Source: Chloroflexota bacterium
Lineage (GTDB): Bacteria > Chloroflexota > Limnocylindria > Limnocylindrales > CSP1-4
Assembly: GCA_021789355.1 (NCBI GenBank)
Contig: JAJYJR010000071.1
Coordinates: 1 to 14,738 of the forward strand
Direction of reading: 5' to 3'
Length of the DNA: 14,738 nt
This document shows, piece by piece, positions 6,705 through 12,399 of this stretch (its first letter is position 1; each line of letters starts with the position of its first letter). The notes beneath the pieces were generated by a model that did no database searches, was not told the DNA's origin, and worked only from the letters and a program-made list of their open reading frames with translations. The position numbers and the translations under genes are program-made.

Positions 6705-7811
6705 AAGGCGATCGCCGTCCATCCCCGCGTCCCCAACTCCATCCACCTGCGCGACATCCCGGAGCCGTCGATCGACAGCGTCCCCGGCGGCCGGGGCGTG
6801 CTCGTCGAGATCATCCGCGTCGGTGTCGACGGCACCGACCGCGACATCCTGCAGGGCCTCTACGGCGCCCCACCGCCGGGTGACGACTTCCTGGTCAACG
6901 GCCACGAGAACCTCGGGCGGGTCCTGCAGGTCGGGGCCAACGTGCCCAGCCGCATCCGGCCCGGGTCCCTGGTGGTGGCGACCGTCCGCCGCCCGGGCAA
7001 GAGCGTCTATGACGCGATCGGCATGCAGGACATGACCACCGACACGGTCTACTACGAGCGCGGCATCAACCTGCTGCACGGGTACCTCTCGGAGCGGTAC
7101 GTGGAGGCCGCCGACTACGTGGTGCCGCTGCCCGAGTCGCTGGCGCTGACCGGCTGCCTGCTCGAGCCGTTCACGGTGGCCGAGAAGGGGATCCGCCAGG
7201 CTCTCGAGATCCAGCGCCGGCTCCGGGTGTGGAGACCGGCCCGAGCCTGCGTGCTCGGCGCCGGATCGATCGGGCTGATCGCGACCGTGCTGCTCCGGCT
7301 GCGGGGGGTCGAGGTGGTGGTCTACTCCCGCCGCCCGCGCCCGTACCGCAACAGCGACCTCGCCGAGGAGCTCGGGGCGGTCTACGTCTCCTCGTCGGAC
7401 ACCACGCTGCCGCAGGCCGCGGCGGCGCACGGCCCCTTCGACCTGATGTTCGAGGCGACGGGGTACGGCCCGATGGCGTTCGAGGCGGCCGCCAGCCTTG
7501 GCACGGACGGCGCGCTGGTGCTGGCCTCCGTGACCGGCGGCGACACCACCGTGACGGTCCCCGCCGACCGGATCAACCAGGGCTTCGTGCTGGGCAACAA
7601 GGTGATGGTCGGGACGGTCAACGCGGCGCTCGAGGACTTCGAGCAGGGCGTGTCCGACATGATCGCCGCCGAGGCGTTCCACCCGGGATGGCTCGCGAAG
7701 CTGCTGACCACGCGCGTGGCCGGCCTTGAGGCCTTCCAGGACCTCGCCGACCACCTGCTCAACGACAAGTCGGCGATCAAGACGTTCGTGGAGGTCAAAT
7801 CGCCCGCGTGA
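6702..7811 (+). CDS. Glucose 1-dehydrogenase, zinc-dependent medium-chain type
   Basis: Oxidises glucose to gluconolactone with NAD(P)+, entry to the non-phosphorylated Entner-Doudoroff route. The 369 residues match archaeal-type glucose dehydrogenases. GVDGTDRDILQGLYG (41-55) has Asp43 where alcohol dehydrogenases have the zinc-ligand Cys, as in Haloferax glucose dehydrogenase; NGHENLGR (66-73) supplies H68 and E69. The Rossmann motif VLGAGSIGL sits in the middle of the protein, followed at the end of the second strand by VVVYSRRPRP, whose Arg residues favour NADP. The lobe that normally carries four structural-zinc Cys has none (RRPGKSVYDAIGMQDMTTD), so only the catalytic zinc is expected. 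No signal peptide; cytoplasmic. It follows the glucoamylase in the same direction. Other polyol or sugar substrates are possible. Confidence 0.88.
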   Translation: MKAIAVHPRVPNSIHLRDIPEPSIDSVPGGRGVLVEIIRVGVDGTDRDILQGLYGAPPPGDDFLVNGHENLGRVLQVGANVPSRIRPGSLVVATVRRPGKSVYDAIGMQDMTTDTVYYERGINLLHGYLSERYVEAADYVVPLPESLALTGCLLEPFTVAEKGIRQALEIQRRLRVWRPARACVLGAGSIGLIATVLLRLRGVEVVVYSRRPRPYRNSDLAEELGAVYVSSSDTTLPQAAAAHGPFDLMFEATGYGPMAFEAAASLGTDGALVLASVTGGDTTVTVPADRINQGFVLGNKVMVGTVNAALEDFEQGVSDMIAAEAFHPGWLAKLLTTRVAGLEAFQDLADHLLNDKSAIKTFVEVKSPA

Positions 7812-7820
7812 TTGCGGGCG
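7801..7820 (+). terminator. Stop-codon-spanning hairpin at the end of the glucose dehydrogenase gene
   Basis: CGCCCGC (7801-7807), loop GTGATT (7808-7813, containing the TGA stop), GCGGGCG (7814-7820): a perfect 7-bp all-GC stem. There is no U-tract after it, so it may be a U-less terminator or an RNA-stabilising 3' end. Confidence 0.5.
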
Positions 7821-7902
7821 CTCGCTGCTGAGGCCCCGCGCGTGACCGCCTGATCGGCGCTCCGGCGCTGGTGCTCGCGTCCACGTGGTGCTCGTGGCAC
7901 CC

Positions 7903-7931
7903 TTGACGCCGGCAAGGTACCGATATATCGT
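7903..7931 (+). promoter_or_regulatory. Promoter of the padR gene with likely PadR operator
   Basis: TTGACG (7903-7908) and TATCGT (7926-7931) are 17 bases apart, the best sigma70-type promoter in the window. The perfect palindrome CGATATATCG (7921-7930) overlaps the -10. AT-rich palindromes of this kind are typical PadR-family operators, so autorepression is the simplest reading. The palindrome stands out in otherwise GC-rich DNA. Confidence 0.65.
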
Positions 7932-7936
7932 GATGC

Positions 7937-7953
7937 CGCGCACACAGTGCGCG
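7937..7953. promoter_or_regulatory. Inverted repeat in the padR leader
   Basis: CGCGCAC (7937-7943), spacer ACA, GTGCGCG (7947-7953): a perfect 7-bp inverted repeat just downstream of the expected transcription start. It could be a second operator half-site pair or a leader hairpin. The true ribosome site AGGAGA (7962-7967) lies after it, 8 bases from the ATG at 7976. Confidence 0.5.
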
Positions 7954-7975
7954 ATACACACAGGAGACGGGCAGC

Positions 7976-8662
7976 ATGCTGTTCGACGAGAACCGGCCGC
8001 CCCGGATGGGCGGCCTGATGGCGGGCTGCGGTCGCTTCCGCGGACACCACGGTGAGGGACCCGGGCCGGGCCACTTCCGCGGCCCCGGGCCGTTCGGCGG
8101 CCCCGGGCCGTTCGGCGGAGCCCGCATGCACGGGTTCGGGGGCCCATTCCGGGGACGCGGCAGGATGGCGCGGCGCGGCGACGTCCGGACCGCGATCCTG
8201 GCCCTGCTGGCGGAGAAACCCATGCACGGATACCAGGTCATCCAGGAGCTCGAAGCGCGCAGCGACGGACGGTGGCGCCCCAGCGCCGGCTCCGTCTATC
8301 CGACGCTGCAGCAGCTCGAGGACGAGGGGCTGGTCCGCAGCGAGGAGATCGAGGGCCGGCGCGTGTTCAGCCTGACCGACGCGGGCCGTGCGGAGACGGC
8401 CAGGCGTTCCGGGGCGCCGGGCGCGCCGTGGGAGTCGGTCGGCCCGGCCGGCGATGACGCCGCGTTCGACCTCCGCCGCCTGAGCTTCCAGGTGGGGGCG
8501 GCAGCCATGCAGGTCGCGCAGGTGGGCTCGTCCCGCTCGCAGGACCAGGCACGCGACGTCCTCACGGACGCGCGCCGGCGGCTCTATCGGTTGCTCGCGG
8601 AAGACGAGTCAACGGACGAGTCGGCGGACGAGACGGGGGAGGGTGCCCCGGGCGAAGGCTGA
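7976..8662 (+). CDS. PadR-family transcriptional regulator with Gly/Pro-rich N-terminal extension
   Basis: A 228-residue DNA-binding protein. Residues about 65-140 form the PadR winged helix: RGDVRTAILALLAEKPMHGY, QVIQELEARSDGRW, AGSVYPTLQQLEDEGLV and the wing GRRVFSLTDAGR. The C-terminal part (about 160-210) contains a helix like the PadR dimerisation helix, followed by an acidic tail (EDESTDESADE). The first 62 residues are rich in Gly, Pro, His, Arg and Phe, with GPGPFG twice in a row encoded by an exact 18-bp DNA duplication. Start at 7976 fixed by AGGAGA eight bases upstream. It is transcribed alone, after the dehydrogenase and convergent with the sensor kinase. The ligand and any target besides its own promoter are unknown. 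Confidence 0.9.
   Translation: MLFDENRPPRMGGLMAGCGRFRGHHGEGPGPGHFRGPGPFGGPGPFGGARMHGFGGPFRGRGRMARRGDVRTAILALLAEKPMHGYQVIQELEARSDGRWRPSAGSVYPTLQQLEDEGLVRSEEIEGRRVFSLTDAGRAETARRSGAPGAPWESVGPAGDDAAFDLRRLSFQVGAAAMQVAQVGSSRSQDQARDVLTDARRRLYRLLAEDESTDESADETGEGAPGEG
8081..8116 (+). repeat. Exact 18-bp tandem duplication inside the padR gene
   Basis: GGCCCCGGGCCGTTCGGC occurs twice with no mismatch (8081-8098 and 8099-8116), keeping the frame and encoding GPGPFG twice. The perfect identity suggests a recent or variable-number event. Confidence 0.85.
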
Positions 8663-8767
8663 CGGACCGGCGCCGCCGGCGGCCTGTGCACCGCCCGTGT
8701 CGACCGCGACCGCCGCGGCTCGAGTACGCGCTCACGGCGGCGCGCGGCGTGCGGGACGGCGCTCGCC

Positions 8768-9994
8768 CTACGCGGGCAGCGTCAGCCGGACGCGGAGGCC
8801 GGGTCGATTCTCATCGAGCGTGAGCCGGCCACCGTGGGAGGACGCGATCCAGCCGGCGATCGCGAGGCCGAGACCGAACCCGTCACCGGTCCTGCTCGCA
8901 TCCCCCCGCCGGAAGCGCTCGAACACACGCGCCCGCTCCGCCGGCGGGATGCCCGGGCCGTCGTCGGCCACCTCGAGCTCGACCTGCCCCGGGAGGCGCC
9001 TGCCCGCCAGCGTGACGTGCACGGCCGGTCCCCCGTGCCGGATGGCGTTGTCGACCAGGATCCCGAGCAGCTCGGCGAGGCGGTCCGCGTCGACCACCGC
9101 CCTGCCCGCGCGTGTCTCGCCGAGGCGGATCGTGACGCCGCGCGCCTCGGCCACCGGCCGGAACGACTCGGCCACGCCGCGCACCAGCGCGTCGATGTCG
9201 GCCTCGGCCAGCTGAAGCTGCGCCGCCCCGGCATCTGCGCGGGCAAGGGTCAGCAACGCCTCGACGAGGCCTCGCATCCGGTCGGCCTGCTGCCGCATCG
9301 ACGCGAGCACGTCGGCGTTCGCGCCGAGGGGTTGCTCCGGGTGGCGCTCCAGCACCTGCAGCCCCGCGTCGATCACCGACAGCGGGGTCCGGAGCTCGTG
9401 GGACGCGTCGGCCGCGAACTCCTGCTGACGCTCGAACGCTCGCCGGATCGGGATCATCGAGCGTCCCGCGAGGAACCACGCGGCGGCGACCGCGAGGACG
9501 AGGCCCACACCCCCCACGAGCAGGATCAGCAGCGTCAGCAGTGTCTCGGCGTCGCGGACCGGCTGGAGGCTGGCACCCGCCTGCAGCACGCCCCGACCGT
9601 CGTCGAGCGGCAGCGACACCACCAGCGCGGGCCCGGAGGGCAGCGTCACGGTCGTGCGCAGCGATCCACCCCCGGACGTGCCCGCCTCGATCGCCGAGGG
9701 CCGCAGCGCCTGCGCCGGAACCTGGGCGGTCTCGGCAACGAGGCTCCCGGTCGCGTCCCAGAGCGCGTAGAACGTCCCCGATTCGGACCCGCCCAGCCGC
9801 GTCACGAAGTCGCCCCGGTCGAACCGGAGCTCCGCCGTGGCATCCCGGGCCCGGCCGAGCAGGGTCGAGGCCTCCTGGTCGACCAGCAGCCGATCCATCA
9901 TGGCCAGCACGGCGATCCCCAGCACCACCAGGATGCCGGCGATCACCGCGACGTTTGCGACGACGAGCCGCCGGCGCACCCGAGCGAACATCAC
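8768..9994 (-). CDS. Sensor histidine kinase of two-component system
   Basis: A 408-residue membrane kinase that autophosphorylates and passes phosphate to the response regulator encoded just upstream. Layout: TM1 (about 10-33), extracytosolic sensor region of roughly 118 residues (34-151) with no recognised domain, TM2 (about 152-176), a short linker, HisKA motif FAADASHELRTPLSVI (193-208, H199 phospho-accepting), then the ATPase domain with N box LGILVDNAIRHGG, G1 box VADDGPGIP, F box VFERFRRGD and G2 box GFGLGLAIAGW. The linker after TM2 is too short for a full HAMP domain. The GTG at 9994 overlaps the regulator stop as GTGA; the ATG at 9991 is an alternative only one codon shorter. The stimulus is unknown, but the divergent redox operon suggests an envelope redox or metal signal (inference). 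Confidence 0.93.
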   Translation of the reverse strand: MMFARVRRRLVVANVAVIAGILVVLGIAVLAMMDRLLVDQEASTLLGRARDATAELRFDRGDFVTRLGGSESGTFYALWDATGSLVAETAQVPAQALRPSAIEAGTSGGGSLRTTVTLPSGPALVVSLPLDDGRGVLQAGASLQPVRDAETLLTLLILLVGGVGLVLAVAAAWFLAGRSMIPIRRAFERQQEFAADASHELRTPLSVIDAGLQVLERHPEQPLGANADVLASMRQQADRMRGLVEALLTLARADAGAAQLQLAEADIDALVRGVAESFRPVAEARGVTIRLGETRAGRAVVDADRLAELLGILVDNAIRHGGPAVHVTLAGRRLPGQVELEVADDGPGIPPAERARVFERFRRGDASRTGDGFGLGLAIAGWIASSHGGRLTLDENRPGLRVRLTLPA

Positions 9995-10698
9995 GCCCTC
10001 AGCACGTAGCCCACGGACCGCACCGTGTGAACCAGGGCCGGGTCGAAGCCCCGGTCGATCTTGCGGCGCAGGTAGTGCACGTAGACGTCGACGACGTTCG
10101 ACCCGGGGTCGGCGTCGTAGCCCCAGACGTGCTCCAGGATCCGGTCGCGCGTCAGCACCTGGCCCGCGTGCCGCATCAGCAGTTCCAGCAGGCGGAACTC
10201 CTGCGAGGAGAGCAGGATCTCGCGTCCGGCTCGGTTGACCCGGTGCGCCTGCGGGTCGAGGACGAGGTCGGCGACCTGCAGCTGGCCGACGACGCGGCCC
10301 TCGCGCCGGAGGTGCGCGCGGAGGCGGGCGATCAGCTCCTCGAAGGCGAACGGCTTCGTCACGTAGTCGTCCGCGCCGGCCTCGAGTCCGGCCACGCGGT
10401 CCGGTACGGCGTCGCGGGCCGTCAGCATGATGATCGGCATGCGGAGGCCTCGCGCGCGGACCGCCCGGCAGAGGCTCAGTCCGTCGAGGCCGGGCAGGGA
10501 CAGGTCAAGCACGATCGCGTCCGGCGCATCCCCGAGCGCGGCATCCAGGCCGGAGCGGCCGTCGAACGCCAGCCGGGTGCGGAAGCCCTCTTCGCCCAGG
10601 ACGCGCTCCACCAGGTGTGCCAGCGCCGCCTGGTCCTCCACCAGGAGGATCGTCGGCTGACGCGCCGACCGTCGCCGGTGTGCGGCGAGGTCGTTCAC
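9991..10698 (-). CDS. OmpR/PhoB-family response regulator
   Basis: A 235-residue cytoplasmic regulator. Receiver domain about 15-128: ILLVEDQ (acidic pocket E21/D22), IVLDLSLPGLDG (phospho-acceptor D65), IIMLTARD (T93) and DDYVTKPF (K115). C-terminal winged helix about 140-235: ILLSSQEFRLLELLMRHAG, VLTRDRILEHVWGY, VDVYVHYLRRKID and VRSVGYVLR. The start is uncertain: GTG at 10698 gives a 16-residue lead before the receiver and has no ribosome site; a longer frame open to 10884 would run through the intergenic repeat and into the divergent gene, so I reject it. It is cotranscribed with the kinase. The 11-bp-period repeat at 10736-10753, just upstream, is the obvious candidate binding site. Confidence 0.92.
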   Translation of the reverse strand: MNDLAAHRRRSARQPTILLVEDQAALAHLVERVLGEEGFRTRLAFDGRSGLDAALGDAPDAIVLDLSLPGLDGLSLCRAVRARGLRMPIIMLTARDAVPDRVAGLEAGADDYVTKPFAFEELIARLRAHLRREGRVVGQLQVADLVLDPQAHRVNRAGREILLSSQEFRLLELLMRHAGQVLTRDRILEHVWGYDADPGSNVVDVYVHYLRRKIDRGFDPALVHTVRSVGYVLRA

Positions 10699-10735
10699 GC
10701 GGGGCGGCTCGGGGCGCGATGGTGGTGCAAGGTGG

Positions 10736-10753
10736 CTCCAATGATCCTCCAAT
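10736..10753. promoter_or_regulatory. Direct-repeat box (CTCCAAT-N4-CTCCAAT), likely response-regulator binding site
   Basis: CTCCAAT at 10736-10742 and 10747-10753 with GATC between them: two exact 7-bp copies with an 11-bp period, the geometry of PhoB/OmpR-family boxes. Its downstream edge is 10 bases from the -10 TAGCCT of the divergent operon, covering the -35 position as pho boxes do in activated promoters. It also lies 37 bases upstream of the regulator's own GTG, so it could serve both directions. Confidence 0.65.
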
Positions 10754-10763
10754 CGCCGCCGGC

Positions 10764-10778
10764 TAGCCTCCCGGGATG
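10764..10778 (+). promoter_or_regulatory. Leaderless-type promoter of the membrane protein-apbE-ferric reductase-like operon
   Basis: TAGCCT (10764-10769), CCCGGG (10770-10775), ATG (10776-10778). There is no ribosome site, and the -35 position is occupied by the direct-repeat box, consistent with activator dependence. Confidence 0.6.
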
Positions 10779-11273
10779 AGCGGACCGCGCCCCCTGCTTT
10801 CCCCACGTCCCGGCTCCCCCGCGAGCCAGGTCCGACGCCCGGCGACCGTATCGGCGGCCCGGCCGGGTCGGGGTGGCACGCCACCTGGCGTCACGTCCGG
10901 GGGCGGCACGCCGCCTCGCCCCGACCCGCGGCAGTTCGTCGGGCGCCTCAAGCGACTGGTGGTTGCCGGATCGGTCGTGGGAGCCGGCGTCTTCTGGGCG
11001 CTCGTGGCCGAGCACGTGGTGGGGATCACGTCGGTGCAGGGCAGCGGCGGGTCCGGGACGGCCGGTCCGGGGGGCGGGTCCGTGCCGCAGGCGGCCAGCC
11101 CATACGACGGCTTCTTCGGTCCGGCCGCGGGCCAGGGTGCAGCCGGCGCCGTCAACCCGGGCGGCTTCCTCGGCGGTGGTGCGGGTGGCAACGCGGGCGG
11201 TGTCCAGGCCGCCGGGCCGGGGCTGGTTAGTGGCGGTGGCGGCGCTCCGATCATGACCACGTCGGGGTCGTAG
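10776..11273 (+). CDS. Single-helix membrane protein with Gly-rich extracytosolic tail, first gene of the apbE operon
   Basis: Unrecognised 165-residue protein. The N-terminal 60 residues are Pro/Gly/Arg-rich, with GGTPP twice (33-37 and 43-47) and a net positive charge, so cytoplasmic. One hydrophobic helix (about 61-83, VVAGSVVGAGVFWALVAEHV) ends with Glu79-His80 near the outer membrane face. The rest (86-165) is a Gly/Ala/Ser-rich tail expected outside. There is no Cys, no heme-binding CXXCH and no FMN-binding motif. The start follows a leaderless-type -10. The apbE gene begins seven bases after its stop. Position suggests a small accessory or anchoring subunit of the redox operon; nothing in the sequence defines a chemical role. 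Confidence 0.7.
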   Translation: MSGPRPLLSPRPGSPASQVRRPATVSAARPGRGGTPPGVTSGGGTPPRPDPRQFVGRLKRLVVAGSVVGAGVFWALVAEHVVGITSVQGSGGSGTAGPGGGSVPQAASPYDGFFGPAAGQGAAGAVNPGGFLGGGAGGNAGGVQAAGPGLVSGGGGAPIMTTSGS

Positions 11274-11280
11274 GCCGGGG

Positions 11281-12399
11281 GTGAGCGCGCCCGTGCCCGT
11301 GGTCGCGTGGCCGGCCTCCGTCCAGGCGTCCACCGAGCCCGGGATCGCCCGTCCTGGGCCGGCCACCGGTGCGCCCGAGCTCGCCACCCATCCCGGGTCT
11401 TTCCACGGTACCCCGGAACTCGCCACCCCTGCCGGGCTGGCGCGCCACGAGTTCCGGGCCATGGGGACGACCGTCACCGTGATCGTGCCCGGGCCCGCGC
11501 GCGGTGCCGTCGAGGCGGTCGCGTCACTGTTCTCGGCGTGGGAGTCCGCGCTGAGCCGCTTCCGACCCGAAAGCGAACTGTCGCGGCTGAACGCGGCAGC
11601 CGGGCGCGAGGTGCCCGTGAGCCCGCTCCTTCTCTCCGTCGTGGAGACCGCGATACGAGCGGCGCGCGCCACTGACGGCCTGTTCGACCCGACCCTGCTG
11701 GGCGCGATGATCGTCGCGGGATACGACCGGACGTTCGATGACCTGCCCCGGGTGGGGCCCGCGCGGGTCGGACCGGATCGCGGAACCGCGGGCGGCTGGC
11801 GCACGCTGCGGGTGGATGCGGCTCGCCGCACCGTGACCCTTCCGGAGGGGGCCGGGATCGATCTCGGCGGGATCGCGAAGGGCATGGCGGTGGACGCGTC
11901 GGTGGAGCTCCTGGCGGCCGCGGGCGTCGCGCCGGCAGCCATCGACGCCGGTGGCGACCTGGCGGTTCGCGGCCTGCCGCCCCACCAGCGCAGCTGGCCG
12001 GTCAGGCTCGAGCTTCCCGGCGGCGCAGGACGCGTGCTCGAGATCGCCACCGGTGCGGTGGCCACGTCGGGCGTGGGGCGCCGGAATTGGGTGCGTGGCG
12101 GTGAGCTGCGCCACCACCTGATCGATCCGCGAACGGGTCGCCCGGCCCGTGGCGATTCCTGGTCGGCGACCGTCGCGGCGGCGACCTGTGCCCAGGCGGA
12201 GGTTGCCGCGAAGGTCGTGTTCATGCTGGGCCCCGAAGCCGGCGCTCGGTTCCTCCTGGGGCACGGCCTGACTGGACTCTGCGTGCGGCGTGACGGCAGC
12301 CAGCTGGAGCTCGGCACCTGGGGAACGGTGCACGACGCGCCGGACCCCGACGCGCCGGGGAGGTCCGCGGCCATGGCCAGCACCGCGGACATGGCGTGA
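11281..12399 (+). CDS. apbE: FAD:protein FMN transferase (ApbE family)
   Basis: Transfers FMN from FAD onto a Ser/Thr of a target protein using Mg2+. The 372 residues carry the family motifs FRAMGTTVTV (59-68), SRFRPESELSRLN, FDPTLL, IDLGGIAKGMAVD (193-205), IDAGGDLAV (221-229), IATGAVATSG and HHLIDPRTGRPA (278-289). In the last metal-site segment (TCAQAEVAAKVVFMLG) Glu307 stands where many ApbEs have Asp. A roughly 55-residue Pro/Ala-rich extension precedes the domain; I see no n-region or lipobox of a normal export signal, although ApbE usually acts outside. The GTG at 11281 is the longest start; several in-frame GTGs follow. The downstream gene overlaps the stop (GTGA at 12396-12399), and its product is the likeliest acceptor in view. 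Confidence 0.92.
   Translation: MSAPVPVVAWPASVQASTEPGIARPGPATGAPELATHPGSFHGTPELATPAGLARHEFRAMGTTVTVIVPGPARGAVEAVASLFSAWESALSRFRPESELSRLNAAAGREVPVSPLLLSVVETAIRAARATDGLFDPTLLGAMIVAGYDRTFDDLPRVGPARVGPDRGTAGGWRTLRVDAARRTVTLPEGAGIDLGGIAKGMAVDASVELLAAAGVAPAAIDAGGDLAVRGLPPHQRSWPVRLELPGGAGRVLEIATGAVATSGVGRRNWVRGGELRHHLIDPRTGRPARGDSWSATVAAATCAQAEVAAKVVFMLGPEAGARFLLGHGLTGLCVRRDGSQLELGTWGTVHDAPDPDAPGRSAAMASTADMA

Noticed and set aside
6399..8147. 582-codon open frame on the minus strand
   Set aside because: Antisense to the glucose dehydrogenase and the start of padR; no domain. High third-position GC keeps the opposite frame open.
8663..8767. Self-complementary GCCGCCGGCGGC (8673-8684) as terminator between padR and the kinase gene
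   Set aside because: No loop and no U-tract; such GC palindromes are frequent by chance in this composition.
10695..12392. 565-codon open frame on the minus strand spanning the regulator-operon gap
   Set aside because: Antisense to apbE and crosses the promoter region; composition is Ser/Arg/Pro-rich and unlike a protein family.
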